DNA from: Larus michahellis
Lineage: Eukaryota; Chordata; Aves; Charadriiformes; Laridae
Direction: 5' to 3'
Assembly: GCF_964199755.1 (NCBI RefSeq)
Contig: NC_133918.1
Coordinates: 1,860,001-1,924,000 of the forward strand
Length of the DNA stretch: 64,000 bases
The position numbers were made by a program, and so were the translations under genes. The notes below the pieces were generated by a model. That model made no database searches, was not told where the DNA came from, and saw only the letters and a program-made list of their open reading frames with translations. This document shows, piece after piece, positions 52,801 to 60,833 of this stretch (positions are counted from its first letter, which is position 1; the number at the start of each line of letters is the position of its first letter).

Positions 52801-55800
52801 TACCACTAACCATGTTATTTTCTGCACCTTACTCAAATATCTTTTACTTCCTGCCACCTGGATTTAAGCAGACTCCCCTTCAGATTATGAAGCATTTCTA
52901 TTTTTCAGCATGAACGATCAGGTTTTTTTAATAACCTAAGGAACACAAATGCTTCTTTGTAACTGGTCCCATGACTCGGTTTTTCTGATGCATGTCTTTT
53001 AATGCTTCCCTTGCTGCTCTTCACATCACACAAGAAACGGGACACACTACCAAAGAAAACTTCTCAGTGAAAGACCTAAAGGTACTCTTTGTACACCAAA
53101 TATATTTACTAACCCACATCGCAGAGGAAGAGGTTTGTCAGTCACTTTTGCGAACACTGATGACATTAGAGGAAATCACAAAAGGCCCCATTTTCTGCAC
53201 TCAGCACTGAGACAGAGAGCTGCATCAAAAAGCATCAAATAAACAGCTCTCTGAAGATGACCACAGTACAGAAATGTGGTTATCTTGATTCTACTTTGAT
53301 TTTTATGGGCATTCTTTCACCGGCCTCGAGAATGGTGCAGTGCATGGGCCACTCCACTTCTCACGATGAGGTACCAGAAAGCTCTTCCTCTCCCCTGGAC
53401 CTGCCTGGGCAGAATTTTTACTTACATGTGTAGGAAAACGATCTGTCTGGAGCGTTTCAAACCCTCAGAAGAGACGGCTACAAGAGGATCTGGACTGGGA
53501 ACAAAGCTATTAGCCCCACTTATGCCACAGTCAATTAAGTAATATTTAACACAGGAGAAAGCAAGAAGCTAATGAAAGGCAGCACTAATGCAAAGCCTCA
53601 GCTGCTCTGTGCTCGTAATCACACAAGAAAAAGCCCACAGCTTGGCTCGTGTTCCACGGCTCCAGGCTCTTTATTTTCTGTGACACAGCAGGTACGTTGG
53701 GGACACTGTTGCTCTAGGCCTTGCCACCTTGGAGGCCGCCACTAGTCTGCTTTTTTACCAACTGCTGCGAGGTCCTTCCCCAAACCCTCTTTTGTGTATT
53801 GTTTCTATTTCCGACTTTGTCTTTTCCAGCAATTCACATGCTCAAAGAATTAACAATAGCAACTCTAGATCCACTCGAAAGTGGGCGGAATAATGAGCTC
53901 CCTTCAAAGATATTAACACACATATGACAAGCAGTAAGTGATCGAGCATCATCGACTGAAAGAGCTGTCTGTCATCAATGAACTGCACGCTGCCTATCAG
54001 TTGGGCTGGTTTTTCAGTCTTGGGCACCAACAAGCTTTTTAACATTCCTCAAAATTCCCCTATTATGTTCCACGCTACAGCCTTTACCATTAGACACTAA
54101 CACCGCAAGAGTGGCCGGAGGCGAAGCTGTCAGAAGACCACAGCATTAGATGGTCCTTCAGCCTCACTGATGACAGGCTGTGCCCAAAAAGATGTTTGTG
54201 ATGTTAAAAGACTCCTCAAAACTCTTAGACCATCATCTCATCTGAAAGCGTACCAGAAAAGTAGCTGGATGCATGCAGTCAAGCACAGCAGCCCTTTATT
54301 TAGGGGAAAAGGTTTTTTAACAATACAAGTCCACTGTCCTCAGGTAACAGCCACTAAGAAGTGAGAACACGCTGCTGGTTTGGTAAGCCTGGTCTTTCTG
54401 AAGAATGAAATACATATTTCACAGCATGGGCACTCAACACGCCTCTCGCTTAACATTACATTATCAACCAAAATGAATTTTTATTTTTTTCCAACCAGAA
54501 ACACTGAATTGCTCCTTTCGCTCCTCCAACTTGCTTCTGTACAAAACAACTTCTTAAATATAAGCCAGCAATGAGATGCTTATCACTGAACAATATACAC
54601 AAGAAAACGTGAATTTTTTTATATGCTTTTTCCTGCAAGTATTGATTGCCAAAAATGTGAAGTGCTCATCCTGGCACACAAGCAGCAGATTCTCTGAAAG
54701 AAGAAGGAGGCAATTTTCTCAAGTTATGAGAGAAGCACACAGACATTTCATGCAGGACTTTTTTTAACCCTTTCTCCATCAAAGGCTCTTGAAACAGGCT
54801 ATGGCCTGAACAGGATGAAGGACCACTCATTTAACATCTGTTTCTGTTATTTTATCATCTCAGTTTTTATAAAGGAACCTCTCACCATAGCTCTCACAGC
54901 AGCTTCCTTTTTGGGACCAACAAACTTCTTAACTGCAAATGCAAAACACTGTGCAAGAGTCAAATAGCATCAAAGGAATATCCCTTCCTTTATTTCACAC
55001 TCAGGAAAACACCCTTAAACAAAAATAATTTCTCAGTTTGGAATAGCTAGGAAAAAATCTGTTCTACTTTTAATTGCCTATGGTACCAGCCACGCTCCCC
55101 TTGAGCCTGCTGTACAGCACATCCATAACAAGCAGGCACAAAGTGGGAGAAGTTATTCCATAGGGTACAAACCCACCTAATAGCAGATGAAAAACTCACT
55201 GCTTTCACTACCAAGAAGATTTGTCTTCCAAACAAAAGAGAGAATGACATATTAGAAGTGAAGGTCAGGGAGAATAGAACAGGATCAACGTCTGTCTTGC
55301 AGGTTTGGCTTTCCCTCAAACTTTGAACTGGCACTGGGAAACACCACGGGGATTAAAGCATCTGTACAGTGCGCTGAAAAGCAAACACAACACGTCGAAC
55401 TAGGGAAAGTTCTAATGCTGTTATACTGCCTCATTCCTTCCATGCTAGCATTTACTTTGCAGAAGGATGATGGCAGCTCCAGTTTTCCCTGGAAGACTGG
55501 AAAACAAACAGAGCACGTCTGCACAGAAAAGTGACTGTGTTAACTCCTGTCCCTTACCTCTCATCCTTACAGAAGGCCATCACTTCCCTTCCAGTGTTTT
55601 AAACGCAAAATTAACGGGTCAGCTTTGGATACAGACCAGAAACTAAAATGAAAATGGCCTCTGACAGGTAATCAAGCACTCTGCCACAAGGATGTGAGCT
55701 CAGCATCAGGCAGCCTCCAGTACCCTCTTGGTTCTTCTACTGAGCTGAGGAGGACACTTAAAATTTATTGGTAAGGAGCTCGTGGCGCTCCATTAACTTC

Positions 55801-58800
55801 ACAACAAGCCTTGGGGAGCACGCTTAAGAGTCCCAGCAATACAGGGTGAACATATAACCACCAAGGAAAAACGCAGAGGGTCTGGTGAAAAGCTGTACTG
55901 AGAAACCCCCATCTGAACCGAGGTCACAACCACTTGGCACATCCTGCGCCACAAACACATCCTCGATGTGTCAGTGAAATACCAGGTACACTCGCTTGTG
56001 ATGGTACCAGCAGAGAAACTGGAAAGGAATAAGTCTTACTATCTCCTACGTCCCAGGAGAGGCTGCCCAAAATGATGAGGGGAAAAAGCGATGGCAGAAT
56101 TTCCATACAATTAAATTCCAAGAGACAAGAACCAACACATACAACAGAAATTAACCTTCTACAAAAAGCATAACTAAATCAGAAGTCAAAGCAATAATCA
56201 TGCTTTCAGTTCTTTCCATGTAATTTTTATTTAACAACCACAATATCTCCTTTCCAGAGACATCTTTCACAGAGTAATTCTTCTTGAGCTTAGATCAACA
56301 TCTCCTATCCTTGCCAGCAAAGCACGCTGCTGTTTTAAATAAATTTGTTCTGTACAGGACAGAGTGTGCGTCTTAAGCTTAGACACTTATCTTGAGATAC
56401 ACAAATGTTGGTAGAACAACTACATTCAGCACTGGAGCAACATGTAAGAGATACAATGAACAATGGAAGCACTGTAGGAAAAGGAGGAAGAATTTTTGCA
56501 GCTACTTCCTCTAAAATACTATTCTGATTTTGTAACATCACCTGAAAATTAGCAAACATCGAAGACCATTGCTTGGGAAGCACTGAATCAATGCCCAGCA
56601 TCTTAATAGCAGAAGGTTTACAGCCCTCTTTGGCTAGCTGGTCTAGAGAAAGGAACAGTCCTGTGCTGTTTGCAGCCCCTCTATGTAATAAGCAAAATCT
56701 TTGAAGGATTCCAGAACAGTCTGTGCTACAGAAGACACATATTTCATCACTGCAATGCCTCCTGACCAGCTGAACACATCCTGAAATTCAGGATTTAATT
56801 TTTGCTGCTCACATGAGGATACAAACAGAACTATTCTTCAGTTACCTACTTAAAAATCTTTCAACTTGTATTTCAGACTACAAGTTTAAACTAACTTAAC
56901 TAACAGGTTTAACTACCATCGTTTAAAATACAATAATGCTGCAGCCCCACCACTGTAACTGACATCAGCCTCTTACTTACAGTAAGAGATAACACATTTG
57001 CTTTGACCTCCCTGAATCCTAGAGAGTGTGTATACCTGTATAACAGCTTCCTTCAAATATACAGAGCCCTCCAAAATTGTCTGAGGAGGATTTTTTCCTA
57101 AGTCTAAAGGAGATCAAAGCCAAGGCATCGTAACTACTTTTTGTCACAGAACAAACTCAGCGTGGCTTATGATGCTCAGCAACTTTTTAATCCTGACTGT
57201 GTAACTGCACTTGTGCTCTTTACCCTCTGAATATATATGAAGTCCTGGAAAATTAGCTATTTGTCACAAAATTGTTTTAGAAATGAGAACAGTACATTCA
57301 ATCCTCCTCAAAGAGTACTGGTGCCACAAAGGCCTGGACCTTTGTCTGGGGAATCCTCAGAGGTCTGACACTTGAAGAAACATTTTTTGTCCTATGCTTC
57401 AAAGAACAACACATATTTACTAAAAGCAGCGTAACATACAAACTGGGCCTAACCATGCTATGGGGAAGTGCTCCATACAATTACTGTTCACCTGTTCCAG
57501 CTTTGAGTATAACACATTAAATGTCCACAAAAACATGCTGTTTCCACTTCTCCATACAGCTTCCCGTGTTTTGCAGGGCACTGCACACTTCATAGTCGCA
57601 CTATCTTTCTCTGTCACCAAGTCAATAGCCATAGATGTAATGTATATCAAAATAAAAAACCAAGCTTCCCAGGTATCATCACTAACCCCTTTTTCTGTGC
57701 ACAAGAGGCTTAAAAGCCATTTAAACATTCAAGTGGTTTTGGAAGTTGTATTTTGTGTTTCAATCCAGCAGTGCCAGTAATGGAGAACATAGTTTTCCAA
57801 ATTAAATATTTTATTTAGTTAGACAATTACGACTTTTACAGATACTTTTCATAGCTGACACCATTTGGATATTGCAGTCTTAGAGAGAGACACTATAGTC
57901 TACAAATATTTTTAGCCTGCCACTAACTCCACAGCAACTCACTGATATTCCAGCAAAGCATAACTGTTAGGCCATTCGTAAGAGAGCTTCTAAGGCCACA
58001 ACTACTTACTTGAAGACAAACATAAATGATATCCTTAGTGTCCGTTACTTCCCAATTAACGTGTGACACCTCAATGTGGGAAGTCTCACATAACACGTTC
58101 TTGATGACTAGTTATTTCACCTATACTAATTTCCTGATCACGTGCCTTTAATACAAGTGAGAATAACAGCCCAACACATCCAATTGCCTTCTGCCTACAA
58201 AGGCTTTGAAACAAGGAAAATATATTTTAGTCAAAAGGTATACAACATGAATAATCTGAAAGCTGAATTATGACTGAACTCAGCTTTCCTGTGTATCAAC
58301 TTCACGATGAAGAATATATAGCTGGCTATGGTAGTTGCCTGTAGTGAAATGGGAAGGAATTCCCTGTTATATGTATCAGGGATCTCAACACCACAGTAAC
58401 ACGCTAGATGGGAATGCAAGTACCAAGCTTGAGCCTCCCTCATCCCCCTTTTCAACTCCTGGCTCCCCTAACGCTTTCTGGTCCTCCCACAGCCTCTCCC
58501 TTTCGGCCTACACCCCACAGGCATCTCTTCCTCCTTCCGATTCCTGCTTCCACCTTCCCCCACACAACATCCCCTTTCCCGGGCGGCCGAGACACCCGGC
58601 AGCTTCTGGGCCTGGCGCAGCCTCCCCTGCGGGGAGGGGGCTGGAGGCAGCTCCCAGCGACCCCGGCCCCCCGGAGGAGCAGGACCTGACCGGGAAGCGG
58701 GTGACAGCCAGCACGGAGGGATGAAGGGAGCCAGCCCAGGCCAGGACGCCCCCGTTGGCGGCGTGGGCCGGGTCCGCTCACCTCGTCCTCCTTGTGGTTG

Positions 58801-58877
58801 CGGATTCCGCGCACCAGGTCCTGCAGGTTCTTGTCAAACATGCGGTCGATGCTGCCCTTCACCATCTTCAGCGCCAT
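16783..58877 (-). CDS. AP3D1: AP3D1: AP-3 complex delta-1 subunit (32 coding exons, 1216 aa)
   Basis: Large subunit of the heterotetrameric AP-3 adaptor. AP-3 sorts cargo from tubular endosomes to lysosomes and lysosome-related organelles such as melanosomes, platelet dense granules and synaptic vesicles. I assembled 32 minus-strand exons with GT-AG junctions. Lengths from exon 1 are 96, 96, 81, 81, 108, 130, 140, 74, 50, 50, 49, 146, 149, 231, 232, 146, 142, 72, 76, 200, 74, 205, 63, 99, 150, 48, 190, 89, 86, 122, 80 and 96 nt, totalling 3651 nt including TGA. The start MALKMVKGSIDRM has a strong GCCGCCGCCATGG context. Regions: an adaptin HEAT-repeat trunk (about residues 30-580), an acidic/basic hinge with DEEQ and KKKEKK-type tracts including the so-called BLVR-type region (about 620-980), and a C-terminal ear (about 985-1216). 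Length agrees with the long human isoform as I recall it. No stop or frameshift is present. Exons are listed separately. Confidence 0.97.
17252..17331 (-). CDS. AP3D1: AP3D1 exon 31 (aa 1159-1185)
   Basis: Completes a Val codon, then VERVDSCASMYSRSIQGHHV through CLLVKK; 80 nt, acceptor TATAG, donor GTGAGA. Confidence 0.97.
18111..18232 (-). CDS. AP3D1: AP3D1 exon 30 (aa 1118-1159)
   Basis: Completes a Ser codon, then DAFAKLLESGDLHMSSIKVD through KICFHHHFS plus one base; 122 nt, donor GTGAGT. Confidence 0.97.
18672..18757 (-). CDS. AP3D1: AP3D1 exon 29 (aa 1090-1118)
   Basis: Encodes NDEGSTHEKLDFKLHFSCAS through TTPCY plus two bases; 86 nt, acceptor TGCAG, donor GTAAGT. Ear region. Confidence 0.96.
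19807..19895 (-). CDS. AP3D1: AP3D1 exon 28 (aa 1060-1089)
   Basis: Completes the Gly codon, then ISNEAQFVFTLQSIVMAQKL through LSFIVK; 89 nt, donor GTAAGT. Confidence 0.96.
21015..21204 (-). CDS. AP3D1: AP3D1 exon 27 (aa 997-1060)
   Basis: Encodes TYDIQGNLQNDSQVTVSVIF through PVPFQLPP plus one base of a Gly codon; 190 nt, donor GTATGT. Ear-domain beta-strand pattern. Confidence 0.98.
21592..21639 (-). CDS. AP3D1: AP3D1 exon 26 (aa 981-996)
   Basis: Encodes PMSSYRLLAENPYIKM; 48 nt, phase 0, donor GTGAGT. Start of the C-terminal ear region. Confidence 0.96.
21774..21923 (-). CDS. AP3D1: AP3D1 exon 25 (aa 931-980)
   Basis: Encodes KSSKHKKKKHKKEKEEKSKD followed by more Lys-rich sequence, then SEEETTESVQNGTLDDEPLP; 150 nt, phase 0, donor GTGAGT. 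End of the hinge. Confidence 0.97.
22427..22525 (-). CDS. AP3D1: AP3D1 exon 24, probable cassette exon (aa 898-930)
   Basis: Encodes SEPEAGAAVVAEPQEVKKED through a strongly acidic EEEDDEGK end; 99 nt, phase 0, acceptor CTCAG, donor GTAAGT. It lies in the fast-evolving, alternatively spliced part of the hinge, and its boundaries rest on splice sites plus phase. Confidence 0.9.
22885..22920. repeat. 19-bp tandem duplication
   Basis: AATATTAAAATCCACCA occurs twice, at 22885-22901 and 22904-22920, separated by AT, inside AP3D1 intron 23. Confidence 0.85.
23134..23196 (-). CDS. AP3D1: AP3D1 exon 23, probable cassette exon (aa 877-897)
   Basis: Encodes GEDLDFWLSTAPPSASTTQP plus Q; 63 nt, phase 0 at both ends, acceptor TTCAG, donor GTAGGC. 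The GEDLDFWLST motif matches the segment present only in the longer mammalian isoform as I recall it, so this exon can be skipped without a frameshift. Confidence 0.93.
23951..24155 (-). CDS. AP3D1: AP3D1 exon 22 (aa 808-876)
   Basis: Completes the Lys codon, then PLADSEKLPVQRHRNVE followed by a long Lys/Glu run (KKPKKKEKKHKEKERDK) and EEEEAKK; 205 nt, donor GTAATT. The coding strand is extremely purine-rich. Confidence 0.97.
26439..26512 (-). CDS. AP3D1: AP3D1 exon 21 (aa 784-808)
   Basis: Encodes NALPSDEDDKDPNDPYKAL through IDLD plus two bases of a Lys codon; 74 nt, donor GTAAGT. A conserved acidic hinge segment. Confidence 0.97.
26929..26998 (+). repeat. G/T low-complexity tract ending in poly-T
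   Basis: Repeated GGTTTGGGTTTGG-type units are followed by about 20 T residues, inside AP3D1 intron 20. It may be the tail of an old retroelement on the minus strand, but no body is recognisable. Confidence 0.7.
27229..27428 (-). CDS. AP3D1: AP3D1 exon 20 (aa 717-783)
   Basis: Completes a Gly codon, then MPMSDQYVKLEEERRHKQKL, a Lys-rich run, and ends TEEMPE; 200 nt, donor GTCAGT. The long plus-strand frame over this exon is a shadow. Confidence 0.98.
28235..28310 (-). CDS. AP3D1: AP3D1 exon 19 (aa 692-717)
   Basis: Encodes RYQDTPGVEHIPVVQIDLSV through LKVP plus one base; 76 nt, donor GTAAGT. Hinge region. Confidence 0.97.
29248..29319 (-). CDS. AP3D1: AP3D1 exon 18 (aa 668-691)
   Basis: Encodes RREARKQEQANNPFYIKSSP through SPQK; 72 nt, phase 0, donor GTGAGT. 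The NNPFYIKSSPSP motif is highly conserved in delta-adaptin. Confidence 0.97.
30261..30402 (-). CDS. AP3D1: AP3D1 exon 17 (aa 620-667)
   Basis: Completes the Gly codon, then LDLDAWINEPPSDSESEDE through DEEELAR; 142 nt, donor GTGAGT. Acidic/serine-rich start of the hinge. Confidence 0.98.
30529..30674 (-). CDS. AP3D1: AP3D1 exon 16 (aa 572-620)
   Basis: Encodes ASCILQLIKYIQKLQIKEVP through KVPVPE plus two bases of a Gly codon; 146 nt, donor GTAAGG. Marks the transition from trunk to hinge. Confidence 0.97.
31169..31400 (-). CDS. AP3D1: AP3D1 exon 15 (aa 494-571)
   Basis: Completes a Glu codon, then HLEEANQTLEAMLRPKVTTL through DLEVQER; 232 nt, donor GTAAGA. Includes the PGHIQAVYVQNMVKLYAS segment near the end of the trunk. 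Confidence 0.98.
32778..33008 (-). CDS. AP3D1: AP3D1 exon 14 (aa 417-494)
   Basis: Completes the Trp codon, then YISILVELTRLEGTRHGHLI through AAWICGEFS plus two bases; 231 nt, donor GTAAGT. The intron before it is only 92 bases. Contains the WICGE motif of the adaptin trunk. Confidence 0.98.
33101..33249 (-). CDS. AP3D1: AP3D1 exon 13 (aa 368-417)
   Basis: Encodes VSKKNLMEIVKKLMIHVDKA through ITNFE plus two bases of a Trp codon; 149 nt, donor GTCAGT. Confidence 0.98.
33672..33817 (-). CDS. AP3D1: AP3D1 exon 12 (aa 319-367)
   Basis: Completes a Leu codon, then KYLGLLAMSKILKTHPKSVQ through LDLLYGM; 146 nt, donor GTATGT. Contains the adaptin-typical KYLGL and DDKDESIRLRAL segments. Confidence 0.98.
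34628..34676 (-). CDS. AP3D1: AP3D1 exon 11 (aa 303-319)
   Basis: Encodes LCVQKLRILIEDSDQN plus one base; 49 nt, donor GTAAGT. One of the small trunk exons. Confidence 0.96.
35070..35119 (-). CDS. AP3D1: AP3D1 exon 10 (aa 286-302)
   Basis: Completes a Val codon, then LISLSSGMPNHSASIQ; 50 nt, acceptor TGCAG, donor GTACAG. Confidence 0.96.
36765..36814 (-). CDS. AP3D1: AP3D1 exon 9 (aa 269-286)
   Basis: Completes a Ser codon, then TSAMSLLYECVNTVIA plus one base; 50 nt, donor GTGAGA. The LLYECVNTV motif is conserved across adaptins. Confidence 0.96.
38681..38754 (-). CDS. AP3D1: AP3D1 exon 8 (aa 245-269)
   Basis: Encodes FGALTPLEPRLGKKLIEPL through NLIH plus two bases (AG); 74 nt, donor GTACGT. 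The PLEPRLGKKL motif follows the signature helix. Confidence 0.96.
39028..39167 (-). CDS. AP3D1: AP3D1 exon 7 (aa 198-244)
   Basis: Completes the Gly codon, then VQSAAVNVICELARRNPKNY through IKIIKL; 140 nt, donor GTAAGT. Contains the conserved adaptin NNWVLIKI signature. Confidence 0.98.
40534..40663 (-). CDS. AP3D1: AP3D1 exon 6 (aa 155-198)
   Basis: Encodes MSHTKPYIRKKAVLIMYKVF through EDPDP plus the first base of a Gly codon; 130 nt, donor GTGAGT. The KPYIRKKA motif is shared by adaptin large subunits. Confidence 0.98.
40993..41100 (-). CDS. AP3D1: AP3D1 exon 5 (aa 119-154)
   Basis: Encodes DLSSPNQYDTGVALTG through LANDIMTL; 108 nt, phase 0, donor GTGAGT. Trunk HEAT-repeat region. Confidence 0.97.
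41237..41265. repeat. AT-rich perfect hairpin
   Basis: ATATAAATATTC (41237-41248), loop CGTGA, and GAATATTTATAT (41254-41265) form 12-bp perfect arms. Just upstream, two copies of GCTTCTTA followed by TA-rich sequence (about 41201-41236) make a roughly 20-bp tandem duplication. Confidence 0.85.
43048..43128 (-). CDS. AP3D1: AP3D1 exon 4 (aa 92-118)
   Basis: Encodes RIGYLAASQ.FHEGTDVIM through NQIRK; 81 nt, phase 0, donor GTAAAC. The KRIGYLA motif spans the exon 3/4 junction and is typical of adaptin large chains. Confidence 0.97.
43877..43957 (-). CDS. AP3D1: AP3D1 exon 3 (aa 65-91)
   Basis: Encodes LQMLGYDISWAAFNIIE through KFTFK; 81 nt, phase 0, acceptor CAG and donor GTGAGT. Conserved adaptin trunk sequence (GYDISWAAF, EVMSASKF). 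Confidence 0.97.
44664..44759 (-). CDS. AP3D1: AP3D1 exon 2 (aa 33-64)
   Basis: Begins AKYISQCIDE and ends CKLTY; 96 nt, phase 0 at both ends, CAG acceptor and GTAAGT donor. It is the start of the adaptin trunk helices, separated from exon 1 by a 14-kb intron. Confidence 0.97.
47239..47257 (+). repeat. poly-A run
   Basis: An uninterrupted A run of about 19 bases is followed by CAAACAAAAA. It may be the relic of a retroposed tail, but the flanking sequence is not recognisable. Confidence 0.8.
51155..51233 (+). mobile_element. short CR1 3' end, different subfamily
   Basis: GGTTGGACTCGATGATCTGA, AAGGTCCCTTCCAACCTAGG and CAATTCTGTGATTCTATAA make a CR1 3' terminus of a different, probably older type than the copies at 4.9 and 7.3 kb. 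It lies in AP3D1 intron 1. Confidence 0.9.
58782..58877 (-). CDS. AP3D1: AP3D1 exon 1 (aa 1-32)
   Basis: Contains the ATG at 58877 in a GCCGCCATGG Kozak context and encodes MALKMVKGSIDRMFD through NHKEDE, phase 0. The donor is GTGAGC. It lies within the CpG island. This N-terminus is diagnostic of delta-adaptin. Confidence 0.98.
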
Positions 58878-59154
58878 GGCGGCGGCGGGGCCGGGCCGGG
58901 CCGCGGGGCCTGCGCTCGGGGCTGAGGGGCCGGGCCCAGCCGGGGGAGAGGAAGGGGGGGGCCGCCGCGACTCCTGCTACCGCTAGAGCCGGGTGAGACC
59001 AGCGGGCCCGAGCCGCTCACATGCCGGGCGGGGAGGCGAGTGGGGGCGCGGACGCTGCTGGCCCCCGGCACGGCGCAAGGCAGGCGAGCGGCAGGGGCGG
59101 CCCCGGCGGCCGCAAGCCCCGACTCCGGGCTCCGCTCAGCCTCCCAGCGCCTGA

Positions 59155-59165
59155 CAAAATGGCGG
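59155..59165 (+). promoter_or_regulatory. YY1-type element CAAAATGGCGG
   Basis: This matches the core AAnATGGCGG element bound by YY1 near transcription starts of TATA-less genes. It lies about 280 bases upstream of the AP3D1 ATG, within the CpG island. Confidence 0.55.
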
Positions 59166-59185
59166 TCGGTCAGCTGAGGGCTCGG

Positions 59186-59386
59186 CCACGCCCCCGCCCT
59201 CGTAGCCACGCCCCCGACTGCTAACCACGCCCCTCGCTCCGTCTAACCACTCCTCGAAACGCCTGGCCACGCCTCCATAGCCCGCCCAGCCCCGCCCATT
59301 CAGCGCGAGGCCACGCCCATCCCCGCCAGCCAGCGACGGCCGCGTTACTGCCAAAGCCTGGCCCCGCCCACCGACTGGCCACGCCC
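59186..59386 (+). repeat. periodic GC-box/KLF-box array (CCACGCCC, about 20-bp spacing)
   Basis: CCACGCCC or a close variant begins at 59186, 59206, 59225, 59247 (CCACTCCT), 59267 (CCACGCCT), 59290 (CCCCGCCC), 59311, 59362 (CCCCGCCC) and 59379. Spacing is mostly 19-23 bases. Family knowledge: CCACGCCC is a typical Sp/KLF site. Whether it arose as a degenerate minisatellite or by selection cannot be told here. Confidence 0.75.
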
Positions 59387-59409
59387 ATGGCCTGGACCCG
59401 CCCCGGTCC

Positions 59410-59415
59410 CACGTG
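59410..59415. promoter_or_regulatory. palindromic E-box CACGTG
   Basis: CCCACGTGGC context at the outer edge of the AP3D1 CpG island. It is a possible USF/MYC/TFE-class site. It is not a full CLEAR motif (GTCACGTGAC). Confidence 0.4.
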
Positions 59416-59679
59416 GCGGGGGGGGTGCGGGCTGCGGGGACACGCGTGTAACGGGAACGGGGGCTCCTCCGTGTGACCGGCCCGGGGAGGCGGGTGACGG
59501 AGCTCCACAGGCCACTTTAGTGGCCGCACAACCGGCACAGGCGAATTTTGGCCCTATCCCTCATGGGGGCAGCTCCAGAGGCTGCCGCCACCCCACAGGG
59601 AGCAAGTGCCACCCTCCGTGACCGCTCACAGTAACTAACACTCGTGGGGACTCATAAATACAGTCACCCGTTTCCTTAG

Positions 59680-60117
59680 GTGGCAAGTGGCAGTGCGCAC
59701 CTCGGGGATGGCTACCAGAACATCATCAAGACGGACCTGGCCAAGCAGTGGGAGGGGAAGTCGCTGGTGAGGAACAACCTTTCCAAGGAGCTCCAGCACC
59801 AGCTGCGCAAGAGGAAGTTTAGCTTCGGGAAGGCTGACGAGTACCTCCGTGGTCTGGGCAAGCCCCACGGGGATGGTGGGAAGGGAGGCAAAGCCACGGA
59901 GCGTTCTGCAGAGGAGCAAGAGGTGTCCAACTGCACAACAGCCCAGGAGGGGCTGGGAGACGGTCCTGAATGTCCTGCGCTACCGGAGCAGGGGGAAGAT
60001 CCCAAACCAGACGCCTTGCAGAGTCCCACCGCCAGTGAGGAGGCTTCCTCCGTGAAAACGGTGGGCCCGGTGACAGATGAAGATGTTATAAAGCTGCGGT
60101 CATGTGAGAAGAAGAAG
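59680..60117 (+). pseudogene. DUS3L: DUS3L-like exon A (linker before catalytic domain)
   Basis: Open from the acceptor TTCCTTAG (or an internal AAG giving a 59688 start). It encodes GSAHLGDGYQNII, LSKELQHQLRKRKFSFGKA, and ends GPVTDEDVIKLRSCEKKK before GTGAGC. This corresponds to the DUS3L segment from just after the second CCCH finger to the conserved DEDV..L..CEKK block. The coding frame beyond 60117 is intronic read-through. Confidence 0.85.
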
Positions 60118-60791
60118 GTGAGCAGGGAGAGTTTGGCTGAGGGCTGCCGTCTCTCGTGTCCCTGCCGAGTGGTTGAGATTGTGCTTGGGAAGGCAGAAGA
60201 GACCTGTTTGCTGGGTGAGAGGCAGGCAGGGGACAGAGCTGCCTGGGGACCGTGTTACTGTCAGGAGAGGGGAAGGATGCGGGAAGGTGAGCTCCTGGGG
60301 CTGTGGTGGTGTCCTTGGAGGGGTGAGAACCAAGAGAAGCTGCCGCCCCTTGCATGGGAAGGAGAGCAGGGGCTCAGTTGTCATGAAGGTGGAAATGATC
60401 TGCAAGGAGAGCTTAGTCCGGGGCTGGTTGGTTTGTGAGTACTGCACAGTGCTCTCCTGGGGTGAGAGCATTGCCTCCTTCCTCTCCTCGTCACCTCCGT
60501 CCTTGCATCCTTTAGCCAGTCTTGCATCCCTCTATATCTGTAACTGCTTTGAGTTTTCTCCAAGCTGAGCGCTGAAAACAAACGGAGCGGTTCAAGTTTC
60601 TGGTTCTTTTCTCCAAGTGATACATTCTCTTGGAACAATTGGGGCTCTCGAAGAAAAACCAGTGATTTCCTGGGTTTCCCACTGACATTTAGCCAAGGCA
60701 AGTGCTACAATTGCTACCTGGAATATCCTTCTGTTTAACCACTGCTGCTTCAGCTCTCCTAACGTGCTCCTCCATCCTTCTTGTTTTCCAG

Positions 60792-60833
60792 TTGGAAATC
60801 CAAGGCAAGCTCTACTTGGCTCCGCTGACCACG
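60792..60833 (+). pseudogene. DUS3L: DUS3L-like exon B (LEIQGKLYLAPLTT)
   Basis: A 42-nt exon, phase 0, acceptor CCAG and donor GTAGGT. LYLAPLTT is the first beta strand of the Dus barrel, which contributes to FMN binding in this family. Confidence 0.85.

Larger units (their letters stand above)
44760..58781 (-). other. AP3D1: AP3D1 intron 1 (14.0 kb)
   Basis: A single long first intron, GTGAGC donor and TCAG acceptor. It contains a short CR1 3' end (about 51155-51233), a 19-A run near 47239-47257 and a GC-richer patch at 51250-51610 with open frames on both strands but no recognisable domain. First introns of housekeeping genes often hold enhancers; I can identify none by sequence. Confidence 0.6.
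58560..59480. promoter_or_regulatory. AP3D1: AP3D1 CpG-island promoter
   Basis: A dense CpG, GC-rich block surrounds AP3D1 exon 1 and reaches toward the plus-strand DUS3L-like remnant, so it could have been a bidirectional promoter. There is no TATA box at a sensible distance. It contains a YY1-type CAAAATGGCGG (59155-59165), a run of CCACGCCC boxes (59186-59386) and a CACGTG palindrome (59410-59415). The AP3D1 start is probably between the ATG and about 59.2 kb; the exact TSS is not visible. Confidence 0.85.

Noticed and set aside
60118..60438. Continuation of the DUS3L-like exon A frame
   Set aside because: Reads through a GTGAGC donor at a conserved exon end (CEKKK); the next DUS3L segment starts at 60792.
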